A stretch of 64,000 nucleotides of DNA from Metallosphaera sedula DSM 5348 (GCF_000016605.1 NC_009440.1:186001-250000), one strand, 5' to 3'. Shown: positions 9,670 to 18,996, numbered from the stretch's first letter. A program made the numbers and translations. Notes: generated from the sequence alone by a model not told the origin.

Positions 9670-9897
9670 ATGAAATCGGTGGTAGGTCCTGTTATACTTG
9701 GTTCGTCTGGTGTTTTTGGGTATTTCGTAGACCTTGCAAGTGCTAGAATGGGGCTTGAATTAGCAAGAAAACTTTACCCAGACTTTCGAGTGTCCCTTGT
9801 CGACCTATCCGTGCCTGAGGATAAGATCCTGGCTGTTGATATCGATCCTGACCTAGGAGACTTTGACACTGGTTATGCTGTCCTTGTGGAGGCTTAA
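9670..9897 (+). CDS. small hypothetical protein downstream of the ParA-like ATPase
   Basis: A 75-residue acidic protein, MKSVVGPVILGSSGVFGYF at the start, ending DFDTGYAVLVEA. It reads as a small alpha/beta domain with alternating hydrophobic strands (FRVSLVDLSV, KILAVDIDPD) and no cysteines, signal peptide or membrane span. I do not recognise the family. It starts 50 bases after the ATPase stop in the same direction and may share its transcript. The coding look is good (no rare-residue bias, clean start), and it ends 40 bases before the tRNA gene. Confidence 0.5.
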   Translation: MKSVVGPVILGSSGVFGYFVDLASARMGLELARKLYPDFRVSLVDLSVPEDKILAVDIDPDLGDFDTGYAVLVEA

Positions 9898-9904
9898 ACT
9901 AGCA

Positions 9905-9915
9905 AATTTTTTATG
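9905..9915 (+). promoter_or_regulatory. TATA box of the tRNA-Val gene
   Basis: AATTTTTTATG, centred 28 bases upstream of the first base of the mature tRNA, the usual place for an archaeal tRNA promoter. Confidence 0.6.
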
Positions 9916-9937
9916 GGATAAACGAATAGTGTGCTGA

Positions 9938-10012
9938 GGACCCGTCGTCTAGCCTGGTTAGGACGCAGCCCTCACACGGCTGAGGTCGAGGGTTCAAATC
10001 CCTCCGGGTCCA
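9938..10012 (+). tRNA. tRNA-Val (anticodon CAC)
   Basis: A full cloverleaf folds by eye. The acceptor stem GGACCCG pairs with CGGGTCC and is followed by discriminator A. The D stem GTCT pairs with GGAC (one G-T). The anticodon stem CAGCC pairs with GGCTG and encloses the loop CTCACAC, giving anticodon CAC for valine GTG codons. The T stem GAGGG pairs with CCCTC around TTCAAAT. There is no intron, and CCA is not encoded (the next bases are TCT). A T-rich run follows directly. Confidence 0.95.
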
Positions 10013-10020
10013 TCTTTTTA
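10013..10020 (+). terminator. T-rich terminator after the tRNA
   Basis: TCTTTTTA immediately follows the tRNA 3' end; short oligo-T runs are the usual archaeal transcription stop signal. Confidence 0.5.
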
Positions 10021-10270
10021 CGATATTTTTGTTTCAATTCTGACGTTTACATTATCATTACGCGACAGTAGCATAACACGTGAAGACAAATGTAAGTGTT
10101 CAAAGAGAGATTCAATAACATATTCTTAACGATTTGAACTATTTAGTTGAGACCATCTGAATAGGCGTATCGTGGAGTCGCACCATCATTATCTTTGAGT
10201 TAAGTTATACTTATTACACATCTATTCAAAATTAAATACATCAAGTGGAAAATGAGGTTGGAAACGCAAG

Positions 10271-10900
10271 TTAGAGCTCTATATTGGCATGAACTCTCCT
10301 AAGATCTTCCTCTGTCTTCTTCAATCTCATCATTAATTCAGCTACTATACCATCTAGGAAGACCTGGGTAGTGTCCTCAAACAGTGTACCAAGAGGTGCT
10401 AGAGGTTCGGTTATACCTAAGATTTGCCTAGCGAAGTAATCCTCATTTTGAGAGTATTTGGTTCTTCCAGGAATCTCCACCACCACATCTGCAATCCTCC
10501 CAAGGGGGCTATCGTAATAGCTGGTTAAGGCTACCAGGGTTGCCTTAGCATCCTTTGCTGCCTCAGCTGCAGTAACTATTAGCTTGGTTCTTCCTGATCC
10601 AGATATGGCTATAGCTAGATCGTTCTCCCTTATGGCTGGGACTATGGTTTCACCCAGGACATAAGCATTATACCCTAAATGAAGAAGCCTCATGGCAAAG
10701 GCCCTGCCTACAAGTCCACTCCTCCCAGCCCCCATGACAAGAACTTTGCCTCCCTTGTTCTCGTAAAACCTAGCTAGCGTATCTACCATTTTCTCGGTTT
10801 GATCAGGGCTTATGAGTTCCACAGACCTCAAGATAAATTCCGCGATGTCATACATGGTCTTGAGACTAAGAGGAAGATTGATAGATGATGGAGGCTCCAC
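10271..10900 (-). CDS. phi: 6-phospho-3-hexuloisomerase (SIS domain)
   Basis: A 209-residue single SIS-domain sugar isomerase that interconverts 3-hexulose-6-phosphate and fructose-6-phosphate. Residues 57-76 hold [16 protein letters not shown] and residues 98-105 AISGSGRT, the sugar-phosphate-binding loops. [11 protein letters not shown] near the C-terminus is typical of this subgroup. With the synthase at 1807-2490 it completes the reversed ribulose-monophosphate pathway that makes pentose phosphates in Sulfolobales. The start is GTG at 10900; the family usually begins close to MYDIAEFIL (residue 16), so a shorter form is possible. It stands alone, with ~250 bases of unassigned sequence on one side and ~300 on the other. 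Confidence 0.88.
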   Translation of the reverse strand: MEPPSSINLPLSLKTMYDIAEFILRSVELISPDQTEKMVDTLARFYENKGGKVLVMGAGRSGLVGRAFAMRLLHLGYNAYVLGETIVPAIRENDLAIAISGSGRTKLIVTAAEAAKDAKATLVALTSYYDSPLGRIADVVVEIPGRTKYSQNEDYFARQILGITEPLAPLGTLFEDTTQVFLDGIVAELMMRLKKTEEDLRRVHANIEL

Positions 10901-11198
10901 CCTATCCGCCGAGCCTTAATTTGAAAGATATCTTTTAAAGTTACCTTATCACTTTCTGAATTTATGATCCTTAAAATAAGATCAAGATATTATCTTCCTA
11001 AAATCTAAAATTGTTTATGGATGTGTCCAGTTGTCGCGTCGGCCAGGTAACCCGTCTTCGATTAACATCCTTCTACCTTAGGTTACCCTACGGTAGCACG
11101 GGAAATATGAAATTCTTCTATCTAAAGAGCAATCATAAAGGTGTCCGTAACTTTCTAGGTGTGGTAATCTTAGGTCACTCCTTCAGAAAGGTAGGGCC

Positions 11199-12014
11199 TC
11201 ATTTTTGCAATATCTTTACAGCCTCCTCAGGAGATACTCCTTCGTGAACTAGTTTGGAAACAGCCTGTGCCATAAGATCTGGATTCTGCGATTGCCATAG
11301 ATTCCTCCCCACAGTAATCCCAGAGGCGCCTGAGTCTAGAGCATCTCTCAGCATCTTCAAGAATTCGAGGTCGTTTGAGGTTTTTGGTCCGCCCCTTATG
11401 AGAATGGGAGCAAAGGACGCCTCGACCACGGAAGCAAATCCGTTCTTATCTCCCGTGTAGTCTACCTTTAACAGATCTGGACCTATTTCCGAGGCCAGCC
11501 TGGAAACGTATTTTACAGCGTTGGTCTCCTTAATAGAGTCCGTTATCTCCTTTCTCACGAAGAGTGGCTCTATAATGAAGGGTAGCCCGTAATCTTGAGC
11601 TTCTCTTCTAGCCCTGGAGAGTTGTTCCAGGTTGTATCCCTCTATCCTGTCATCTCCGTAGCCCACCACTAGGTACGTGACCACGGCGTCTGCTCCTGCC
11701 CTTACGGCTTCCTTGACCTCATAGACCATGGAGTAGTATCCTTGATCGTACTTTCTAGCGTCTCTCCAAACGTTTGCAGTATCAAGCCTAGCAATTAACA
11801 TTGGAGATGACCTGGAGTAGAAGTTCTCCTCTACCGTTCTTAGCATGGCTGGGGTCATCTGCAAGGCATCCGGATAATTGCCCATCTTCTTTACCACGCT
11901 CATCGCGTTTTCTATCCCTCTAAGGGGACCCATTACTAGTCCGTGGTCCAAGGCCACAACAAAGGCCTTACCCCTGTGAAATAGTTTTTTCAACCTAATG
12001 TCGAGTCCGCTCAT
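11199..12014 (-). CDS. DhnA/DeoC-type class I aldolase (fructose-bisphosphate aldolase-like)
   Basis: A 271-residue TIM-barrel aldolase. VVALDHGLVMGP (19-30) is the family's N-terminal signature, IIEPL (147-151) follows, LLKVDYTGD places the Schiff-base lysine at K183, and ILIRGGPKT (205-212) is the phosphate-binding end. Archaeal proteins of this family act as class I fructose-1,6-bisphosphate aldolases or as ADH synthases in aromatic-acid synthesis. Sulfolobales also use a bifunctional aldolase/phosphatase for gluconeogenesis, so the exact substrate is open. ATG at 12014 is preferred; a TTG immediately before it (12017) is the other option. A TATA-like AAAAATTAAAG lies ~26 bases upstream. 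Confidence 0.82.
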   Translation of the reverse strand: MSGLDIRLKKLFHRGKAFVVALDHGLVMGPLRGIENAMSVVKKMGNYPDALQMTPAMLRTVEENFYSRSSPMLIARLDTANVWRDARKYDQGYYSMVYEVKEAVRAGADAVVTYLVVGYGDDRIEGYNLEQLSRARREAQDYGLPFIIEPLFVRKEITDSIKETNAVKYVSRLASEIGPDLLKVDYTGDKNGFASVVEASFAPILIRGGPKTSNDLEFLKMLRDALDSGASGITVGRNLWQSQNPDLMAQAVSKLVHEGVSPEEAVKILQK

Positions 12015-12301
12015 CAACTATCCTTGTTTGGAATCACTTTAATTTTTACTCATGATGAGGCTAGATAAGGTAGCGTGAGGCCTATTCCAGACAGGATAGT
12101 ATTTGAGAGAAGATTCTCTTGGCTTAGGGAATTCAGGTGTATCTGCCAATGTCCTCGTATTAAGGCTTTAGTTACGATTTCTCCTAGAGATAAACTAGAC
12201 GTGAAGGCCCTTTACTCACCATTCACTAAATTCCTAAGTCACTTGAGATTGTTACATATTTGACGTTAGAGAGACCAGGACTTAGATGACAAATTCTCTC
12301 A

Positions 12302-13819
12302 CTATCTATTTCTAGTTGATGAGAGAACAGGCTTTATAACGCCTATAGCTCCACTTACAATTTGTCTCGAGTACTTGTTTAAAGCTAGATTTACAACTAT
12401 GAAGGGAATCAGGGCCAACCCCGCCCTTTCAGCCATAATGTATATATCCTGAATAAACCTAGATCCGTGAATAGGAAGGATTGGATAAAACATCAAAAAC
12501 AAACCTATCACCAGGGAAGATGCAACAGGCACGCTCACCTCCGGAATAGGAAAATGGAAGTTGTACAGTTCCTTTGAACTCTGAAATGCCGAGACCAGGA
12601 TTGCCACTGAGTTAATCAAGAGGCCTAAACTCATTGAGGCTGAGTATATGGCAGGATCTGTAACATGCGATAAGTAGAGAAACCCCATCAACCCAATTGC
12701 TATCCCAGTACCTATCACAGAAAGAATGGAATTCCTCTTAGCGAGCCTAGCTAGGTGTCCCTTTAGCTCCTCCCTGGATTCAACGCTAAGGGTCTGGTCG
12801 TTCATGTAAACGCTTGTGTAAAAAATCTGGAAGAATCCTCTTAACAAGTTAGAGATCGAAAGTATAATCAAGGAAATATATGCAGCTACGTACTCAGGTC
12901 TCAGCAAGTAAAGGAGAGGAAGTCCATCCGCTAAGGCTAGCAGGAGAAACAGCGAACTCGCAAGAGAAAATAGCTTAAGTGACGTCTCAATAACTGAGGG
13001 ATCCTTTGTCTCGCTAAGTTTAGGGATGAGACCACTAAAGGCTCCAGTCGACCAGATAACCAGGTTAGAGATTATCAGGGCTGATTCGAAATATGAGACA
13101 GGGACCGTATTCCTTACAAGAAAGACTGCAACCCAGGTCAGGGTTGCCTCTAGAATATACTGAATATATGGGATCATGAAAACCACCGATTTCCTCAGGG
13201 CCATAAACGCTACGTGAAGGTCCCTCCTAAAGTTTGCCTTTACAAAGAACATGTTTATTCCTATCTGTGCAATATATCCTAACATGTAGGCCAGAATTAC
13301 AGCCTCTATGGAGAGTCTTAGGATCAATAACCCATAAACAGCCACCCCGAGTCTGATTAACTGGAAGGTCAGAGCTGCTATAGCGTTAACCCTAGGACCT
13401 CTTCCCAGTGAAATGGCATTTGAGGCCTTCATAAAGAAGATCGTGAATATTAGGAGAACCCCTAGATAGAAGTAGATCGGCTCATCATAATGAGAAATGC
13501 TAACGAAATAGGGTACAAGTGCGACGTAAATCACCGAGCTAATCACGGCTGTTATCATGTCAATGAAGAGAATCCCTCCCACTGGCTTGCCCTCTGCTGT
13601 ATATCTGGAGGTTATATTAGAGAGAAGGTCTCCAGGTATCGTGAAGTACCCCGTGACTAAGACGAAAATGAACTGCCAGGCCCCAAATGTCTCCACCGAA
13701 ATGGCCGATAGGTATCTGGCAACAACAAGAGAGAAAAGGAAAGAGATAGGAGAACCAATTAACCTGAGAGCTAAACTGAAAATACCAATTTTCACTAAGC
13801 CTGGCTTAGATTTGCTCAA
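12302..13819 (-). CDS. MOP-superfamily polysaccharide flippase-like membrane protein
   Basis: A 505-residue protein with about 12-14 hydrophobic helices across its whole length, beginning GIFSLALRLIGSPISFLFSL. The helix pattern and the conserved early charge (VVARYLS) fit oligosaccharide flippases of the MOP superfamily (Wzx/RfbX-like), which carry lipid-linked glycans across the membrane. The neighbours, a sugar nucleotidyltransferase and UDP-sulfoquinovose synthase, support a role in N-glycan or surface-glycan export; this is inference. The start is TTG at 13819, near the point expected from a TATA-like TTTTTTATTT about 13844-13853. Confidence 0.78.
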   Translation of the reverse strand: MSKSKPGLVKIGIFSLALRLIGSPISFLFSLVVARYLSAISVETFGAWQFIFVLVTGYFTIPGDLLSNITSRYTAEGKPVGGILFIDMITAVISSVIYVALVPYFVSISHYDEPIYFYLGVLLIFTIFFMKASNAISLGRGPRVNAIAALTFQLIRLGVAVYGLLILRLSIEAVILAYMLGYIAQIGINMFFVKANFRRDLHVAFMALRKSVVFMIPYIQYILEATLTWVAVFLVRNTVPVSYFESALIISNLVIWSTGAFSGLIPKLSETKDPSVIETSLKLFSLASSLFLLLALADGLPLLYLLRPEYVAAYISLIILSISNLLRGFFQIFYTSVYMNDQTLSVESREELKGHLARLAKRNSILSVIGTGIAIGLMGFLYLSHVTDPAIYSASMSLGLLINSVAILVSAFQSSKELYNFHFPIPEVSVPVASSLVIGLFLMFYPILPIHGSRFIQDIYIMAERAGLALIPFIVVNLALNKYSRQIVSGAIGVIKPVLSSTRNR

Positions 13820-13879
13820 GCAGAGGACACCTGATTACGACCAAATAAAAAACCATGAATTAAAGACTAATCGTAAGCC

Positions 13880-14266
13880 TCAGGATTCAAACATGTCATC
13901 CAAGGCTTTAGCTACGTCCCTAATAGAGATTATACCAGTGAGTTTACCGTCCTCACTAATAACAGGGAGGTGTCTTATGTTATAGGTTCTCATTAGACTG
14001 AGAGCTCCAGTAATAGGTGAGTCTTCTCTCACGGTGATTAGCGACACGGTCATTATATCATCAACCTTATCGTCAAGCTTGTGGTCCTTACCAATGGCCC
14101 TGACTACATCTCTTTCAGTAACTATGCCAATCGGCTTACCGTTCTCGGTTATAATGACTGAGCCAACGTTCTTCTCAGTCATTATCTTAGTTATCTGCCT
14201 TAATGTGGCTCCTTTTTCCACGGAAATAACTTCAGTTTTCATATAGTCTTTGACGATCTCTTCCAT
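13880..14266 (-). CDS. protein of two CBS domains
   Basis: A 128-residue protein made of a single CBS pair (Bateman module). The repeats are visible as DYMKTEVISVEKGATL...GSVIITENGKPIGIVTERDV and DIMTVSLITVREDS...HLPVISEDGKLTGIISIRDV. Such modules bind adenine nucleotides and regulate other proteins. TERDVVRA and SIRDVAKA are the usual ends of each repeat. It is leaderless by sequence: TTAATTTTAAATC is centred about 26 bases before the ATG. It is similar to the CBS protein at 53905-54330. The target protein is unknown. Confidence 0.9.
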   Translation of the reverse strand: MEEIVKDYMKTEVISVEKGATLRQITKIMTEKNVGSVIITENGKPIGIVTERDVVRAIGKDHKLDDKVDDIMTVSLITVREDSPITGALSLMRTYNIRHLPVISEDGKLTGIISIRDVAKALDDMFES

Positions 14267-14379
14267 GTAAACGAATAAAACTTCATGGATTTAAAATTAA
14301 GCCAAGAAAGATCGTAAGGATAATTTGTCGCAGGTAATAAGGATCAAGGACTTGAGCTAGTAAAATATCGTCGCGTCTT

Positions 14380-15135
14380 TCATATCTTGTATGTGAATTC
14401 TAATGCCCTAAAGTAATTATCTGGGTCTCCCACATTTAACCATCTCTCCTTTTCTAGGAGAATAGCGTAGACCTCTCCTCCCTGTCTGAGAATGTTTGAT
14501 ATCCCATAGGTTAGTTCCAGCTCTCCCTCCTTCACATCAACTTGCTCCAAAGCGTTCATGATCCTCGGGGAGAAGATGTAAACGGCGGAGATTCCTAGGT
14601 CAGACTTGGGTACCTTCGGTTTCTCCTCAGCTTCCTTTACCCTTAGAAGCTTGTGGTTCATTGTCTCCCCCACCTCCTCAACTGTGACGACACCATATCT
14701 CTGGGGATTGTTTACCTTCCTGACCATGAGTACAGCATCTGGTTCCATTTCCTCGAAGATCTTAGTGGCCTCCACATAACCGCCTGTTAACACACCGTCA
14801 TCGGCATGCACGAAAAAGGGATCATTCCCCACGAAGTCCTTTGCCCTTAGCACAGCGTCCCCAAATCCCCGAGGAACGTTTTGTGTAACGAAAGTGACTC
14901 CTCTCTCTGCGAGATAGTCCACGAGTAGCTTGCCTTGGTTTCCTACCACTATGCAAGGCTTCGTAACTCCAGCCTCTCCTAGGGAATCTAGTATCAGATC
15001 AATAACAGGTCTCATTACAAATTTTCCATCCTCCTTTCTGAAGAGGGGTAGAAGGGCTTTAGGTAGTACAGAAGTGATATATTTCATTCTACTGCCCTTA
15101 CCTGCCGCAGTGATCACTGCTTTTTCCACTTTCAT
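14380..15135 (-). CDS. NDP-sugar pyrophosphorylase (glucose-1-phosphate nucleotidyltransferase)
   Basis: A 251-residue nucleotidyltransferase. The N-terminal signature ITAAGKGSRMKYITSVLPKA (GxGxR...PKA) binds the nucleotide, and FVHADDGVL (around 115) holds the metal-binding aspartate. RYGVVTVEE and KPKVPKSDLGISAVYIF follow as in UTP-glucose-1-phosphate uridylyltransferases. There is no C-terminal left-handed-helix domain. It probably makes UDP-glucose, the substrate of the next gene product, UDP-sulfoquinovose synthase. A TATA-like ATAATTTAAATTG is centred 26 bases upstream of the ATG, fitting a leaderless mRNA separate from agl3. Confidence 0.88.
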   Translation of the reverse strand: MKVEKAVITAAGKGSRMKYITSVLPKALLPLFRKEDGKFVMRPVIDLILDSLGEAGVTKPCIVVGNQGKLLVDYLAERGVTFVTQNVPRGFGDAVLRAKDFVGNDPFFVHADDGVLTGGYVEATKIFEEMEPDAVLMVRKVNNPQRYGVVTVEEVGETMNHKLLRVKEAEEKPKVPKSDLGISAVYIFSPRIMNALEQVDVKEGELELTYGISNILRQGGEVYAILLEKERWLNVGDPDNYFRALEFTYKI

Positions 15136-15294
15136 GGATGAAAGGAGACATATCTCAATTTAAATTATATGCTATATTTAGTACCCCAAGACAAGGGGCC
15201 TACACAGCCCAAGGAAACAGAAAGCGTTCTTTCTGGTTTCCAAGATCGATTGTCCATGACGTCCTCGCGTTATAGGGAAAGTATGCAGTTAGTT

Positions 15295-16449
15295 TTACTT
15301 CCACACCGTCTTTGGCATTATAACATGCTTGAAGCTTTCCAGTCTCTCCTTATATGGGAGGAGATCCTTTATCATAACCTTGGTCTCATCTCTAATGTTC
15401 CTTTTAGGTTTGAATCCAAGTGAGGGTAGAACTTTTACCTCAGGGTTGTAGTAGTGTTCCTCGGCCTCAACTCGAGGGTTCTTCACGTGTGTTATATCAG
15501 TCTTCAGCCCCAATTCCTCCGCAGCGTTCTTTACAATCTCGGCAAGTTGTCTCACATTGTAAACCTCAGCGAACTGATTCACGACCCTATACTCGCCATC
15601 CTTGGGTGGATTTTCTATGAGCAATCTTAAGGCCTCTACACTATCTTCAAGGGAAATGAAACCCCTAGTCTGTTTCCCTTTACCGTAAGGTGTTAAGGGT
15701 AAACCCAGTACTGCCTCCACACAGTACCTGTTTATCACTGTCCCCCACGTTTCGTCGAAGTCAAACCTAGTGCGTAGCTCCTCGTCTGTTATCTCTTCCG
15801 TCCTTGTTCCATAAACGGGTCCCTGCATTATGTCAGTTACGGTGAGATTGGAGAGCTTTCCCTTAAACAGGATAAGAAATGTGTCGAAGATCTTGCTCCA
15901 GTGATAGTATGAGCCACCCCACTTCGGGGTTGGGATTGTATCCTCTTTCCCTTGGATAATGGCTTTGACGAATGCCGATTCAGGTATGTCGAAGTTTGGG
16001 GTACCATACTCACCCATGGTACCCATCTTGAGTATGTGAATTGAAGGATCTATCTCGCTTACTGCGTACAATAGGCTAAGGGTGGACTTCAGGTTATTTT
16101 CGAGAGTGTACCATGCATGTTCGTAGTCCTTCATTGAGTAGGGAGCCGATCTTTGCTCGGCAAAATGAACTATCACATCAGGTTTGAAATCCCTAATGGT
16201 CTCCTCCAGTAATGCCTTATCCTTTGCGTCTCCTACAATGAACTTAATGTCAGCGCCCAGTTTCCTCTTCACCGCTTCTACCCTTTCCTTTGGGGACGGC
16301 AATGGAAATGCGGAGTCTGATCCCACTTCGGCCGAAAATCTCCTCGTGGAAAGGTTGTCAATCCCTGCAACCTCATGCCCTTTGGCCACTAGCCTCAGGG
16401 CCAAGGCCCACCCAATGTACCCATCAATGCCAAGGATAAGAGCTTTCAT
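15295..16449 (-). CDS. agl3: UDP-sulfoquinovose synthase (Agl3/SqdB type)
   Basis: A 384-residue NAD-dependent short-chain dehydrogenase fold that converts UDP-glucose plus sulfite to UDP-sulfoquinovose. The Rossmann loop is GIDGYIGW (7-14); the active site is MGTMGEYG (142-149, T144) with YYHWSK (Y182, K186). PAxGRG-like loops and TRGFISLEDSVEAL follow as in Sqd1 proteins. In Sulfolobus acidocaldarius Agl3 supplies the sulfoquinovose of the N-linked glycan on S-layer and other surface proteins. The ATG at 16449 lies about 26 bases after a TATA-like ATTTTTAGCC. Together with the two preceding genes it forms a glycan-precursor block. Confidence 0.92.
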   Translation of the reverse strand: MKALILGIDGYIGWALALRLVAKGHEVAGIDNLSTRRFSAEVGSDSAFPLPSPKERVEAVKRKLGADIKFIVGDAKDKALLEETIRDFKPDVIVHFAEQRSAPYSMKDYEHAWYTLENNLKSTLSLLYAVSEIDPSIHILKMGTMGEYGTPNFDIPESAFVKAIIQGKEDTIPTPKWGGSYYHWSKIFDTFLILFKGKLSNLTVTDIMQGPVYGTRTEEITDEELRTRFDFDETWGTVINRYCVEAVLGLPLTPYGKGKQTRGFISLEDSVEALRLLIENPPKDGEYRVVNQFAEVYNVRQLAEIVKNAAEELGLKTDITHVKNPRVEAEEHYYNPEVKVLPSLGFKPKRNIRDETKVMIKDLLPYKERLESFKHVIMPKTVWK

Positions 16450-16510
16450 AGGGACTAATTCGAGATAAGGCTAAAAATCTTCTGACTACAGAGACGAAAT
16501 GAAAAAGAAA

Positions 16511-17470
16511 TCATTGATATTTCAGTTTCTCCAACATCTGAATCCTTTTCGCTGGATGAGGGTGATCGCTGAAGAAATCAGCATACCATGGAACTCTCTC
16601 CGTCTTCCAGTAGTTAATGAGTTCATCCACGTCCCTATACACTTCCTGTGGTTGTGTTGAAGTGAAGAACAGCATTTTCATCACGTTGTTCTTGTTCCTG
16701 TACCTCTGCACTGCTCTTGGATCTACGGCTAGGGTTATCTTGGCCAAGGCCCTTTCCAAGTCATCTGTTCCTCCAGGTATTGTCTTGGCTGAGTTGAAGT
16801 CTGCATATGCCTCTCTCATCCTGTTTATGGCCAAAATGAAGAACTGGAAGATGAAGCTAACAACTAGAAGACCTATTCCCACTGCCCAGGCATAAAGGGA
16901 TCCTCCGTTCCTCTGTCCTCCACCTCCGAGGAAACCGCTCCACATTAGCGAGTAACCAATCCAATACATGATAGCTGGTATGAGTCCTATGGCAAGCAGA
17001 AGCTCCACATCCCTGTGTTTTAGGTGACCAAGTTCATGGCCCAGTACCGCCTTTATCTCATCTGGAGTTAGAACCTTCAACAGTGGAAGAGTTATGGCAA
17101 CCCTCTTTCCAGCTATTGGGCTTCCATAGGCGAAGGCGTTGGGGAACGGTACGTCAGCTATGTACACCTTGGGAGTGCCAATCTTGTTGTAAAGTGCTAC
17201 CTCGTCCACAAGGTTGACTAACCATCCATATTGCGGATCAGTTGGGGTAACCTCTCTGGCCCTATACATGGCATTTATCAGGTATGGACCCACAAGCCAT
17301 TGAATTATGTTAAATATACCAACTAGAATTAATGCACCCACAATGATGTAGGGAGTGAAGGATCCATATAGATAACCTAGCACCCCATAGACTAGGGCGA
17401 AACCGGCTACGAAAACTGCTAGACTCAGGAGAATCATTCCCAGCTTTAGCTTGATTGAGACCAAGTTCAT
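16511..17470 (-). CDS. htpX: HtpX-like M48 membrane zinc metalloprotease
   Basis: A 319-residue membrane protease of the HtpX family, which degrades damaged membrane proteins. Zinc motif AVLGHELGHLKHRD has HELGH at 145-149; the third ligand is E220 in MREAYADFN. Transmembrane helices lie about 10-33, 40-60, 155-178 and 195-215. The protein ends with SDHPHPAKRIQMLEKL, the usual M48 C-terminal motif. I start at ATG 17470; a TTG at 17497 in frame would add nine residues but falls before the start site expected from the TTTTTTATC element at about 17501-17511. Confidence 0.92.
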   Translation of the reverse strand: MNLVSIKLKLGMILLSLAVFVAGFALVYGVLGYLYGSFTPYIIVGALILVGIFNIIQWLVGPYLINAMYRAREVTPTDPQYGWLVNLVDEVALYNKIGTPKVYIADVPFPNAFAYGSPIAGKRVAITLPLLKVLTPDEIKAVLGHELGHLKHRDVELLLAIGLIPAIMYWIGYSLMWSGFLGGGGQRNGGSLYAWAVGIGLLVVSFIFQFFILAINRMREAYADFNSAKTIPGGTDDLERALAKITLAVDPRAVQRYRNKNNVMKMLFFTSTQPQEVYRDVDELINYWKTERVPWYADFFSDHPHPAKRIQMLEKLKYQ

Positions 17471-17568
17471 CTGTATCAAAGTAAATGATACAAACAAGGG
17501 ATAAAAAAGGTTTTCAAGATATGTCTTTACAAAAATGCTCGAAAACCGCTTTCCTGAGGTGGGGTTAG

Positions 17569-18996
17569 TTAAACTGGTAGGGAGACTCCCTCGCTCCTAG
17601 GATCCGCCACGGCTATGTGTAAGTCCCTCTTCGTTTTAAGTGCCTGAACTATCCCTACCTGTGGGGAAAATGGTTCCAGTTTAGTGGAAGGAGTACCCAG
17701 TCTGCTCTCTGCAACGACCTTGTTACCAGTGAACATAAAACGCGGTGCATTGACGGCTTCATCTATTTCCATCATGTAGTCAACATAATACTCTAGGACT
17801 TCCGAATGGATCTGTGGCCTTAAATCTCCACCCGCACAACCAATGATAAGTTCGTCGTCTCTTCCCTCAGCGTAGAGTATTGAGAGAGTATGAAGCGGAC
17901 GCTTTCTTCCCTCAGGTTTGTTCCTTCCTTCGGTGAAATTGTCTCCGCGATTATTGAAGACTATGTCGTTAACCACAATCCCCGATCCGAAGGGTTGGAA
18001 CAAGCTCTGTATGAAACCTACTTTGTTCTCCTCATCAGCTACGGTGAAAAAGGTAGTGTCCCCATCTTGGTTAACCTTTGCCTCCATCCCCACTTCCATC
18101 AGTCTTTGAGTCAGGTAGTTGTTATCAAGGAGAAAGGCTGGCAATGGATGAAATCTAGGGTCAGCAACGTACTGGTCCCTATCCTCGTAGGCTAGGGCCG
18201 AGATCCTAACATGTTCGTTTACTCTCTTAACGTCATTATAGGGCAATTTGTTTATCCCGGTCATCTCCACCATCCTGAGGATCTGTAGCGTAGTGATCCC
18301 TTGAGTATTGGGCGGAAACTCGTAAACGGTATATCCCTTGTAATTGGTCTTTAGCAACTCTACTCTTTCGGCCCTAAACTCCCGAAAATCGTCAAGTTCA
18401 ACGGGCACCCCTCTCTTTCTAAGTCCCTCTACAAGTTTCTCTGCCACTTCCCCCTCATAAAAAGACCTGGGGTCCCTCGCAACACTCCTCAGTACTTCTC
18501 CAACTCCTCTGACCCTTATCCTATCCCCGAATCTCTTCCCTCCGTAAAGGGATTGCCAATCCTGGCTTAGCTTTTCTGAATTGACTATGGCGTGATGGAG
18601 CCCTCTCCCTACGTGAAATCCGTTAACTGCCAGTTTTATTGCTGGTTCAAGGAGTCTATCTAAGCTCATTGTAGTGTAATCCTCCATGGCATGCCAGAGT
18701 TCCACTAAACCTGGGATAACAATTGACCTGGGACTCCTAGGATCTATCTTGTCCTCTCCAATATTCTTGGGTGCCCATCCAGTGGAGTTTATGGCAATTA
18801 TACCTTCAGGGGTCTTAGCTAGAAGTAAGCCATCCCCTCCTAACCCGCTCGTATGGGGTATCACAACGGAAAGTGTAGCGCTCACAGCTATTGCAGCATC
18901 AAACGCATTTCCACCCTGTTCAAGTATCTTTGCTCCCACGTAGCTCGCGACGTAATTCTGGGAGGCTACGACTCTCCTACCAGCGGCTGTTGGCAT
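17569..18996 (-). CDS. ggt: gamma-glutamyltransferase family protein, without signal peptide
   Basis: A 475-residue N-terminal-nucleophile hydrolase. The family pattern is clear: ASQNYVASYVGAKILEQGGN (11-30), HTSGLGGDG (48-56), and the autoprocessing site DGDTTFFTVAD where T314 would become the new N-terminal nucleophile. GSGIVVNDIVFNNRGDNF and GCAGGD line the active site. Members transfer or hydrolyse gamma-glutamyl groups, and some are cephalosporin acylase-like. No signal peptide is visible, so it should be cytoplasmic, unlike most bacterial homologues. It is leaderless by sequence (GCTTTATTT about 26 bases before the ATG). Native substrate uncertain. Confidence 0.9.
   Translation of the reverse strand: MPTAAGRRVVASQNYVASYVGAKILEQGGNAFDAAIAVSATLSVVIPHTSGLGGDGLLLAKTPEGIIAINSTGWAPKNIGEDKIDPRSPRSIVIPGLVELWHAMEDYTTMSLDRLLEPAIKLAVNGFHVGRGLHHAIVNSEKLSQDWQSLYGGKRFGDRIRVRGVGEVLRSVARDPRSFYEGEVAEKLVEGLRKRGVPVELDDFREFRAERVELLKTNYKGYTVYEFPPNTQGITTLQILRMVEMTGINKLPYNDVKRVNEHVRISALAYEDRDQYVADPRFHPLPAFLLDNNYLTQRLMEVGMEAKVNQDGDTTFFTVADEENKVGFIQSLFQPFGSGIVVNDIVFNNRGDNFTEGRNKPEGRKRPLHTLSILYAEGRDDELIIGCAGGDLRPQIHSEVLEYYVDYMMEIDEAVNAPRFMFTGNKVVAESRLGTPSTKLEPFSPQVGIVQALKTKRDLHIAVADPRSEGVSLPV

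Noticed and set aside
11011-11247. Plus-strand 78-codon frame before the DhnA-type aldolase
   Set aside because: It runs into the 3' end of the aldolase gene on the other strand, has an unlikely amino-acid mix and no promoter or ribosome site. The gap is left unassigned.
12075-12263. Plus-strand 62-codon frame in the gap between the aldolase and the flippase
   Set aside because: Arginine-, cysteine- and phenylalanine-rich sequence with no family resemblance; it may be decayed DNA, but nothing supports a gene or a transposase remnant.
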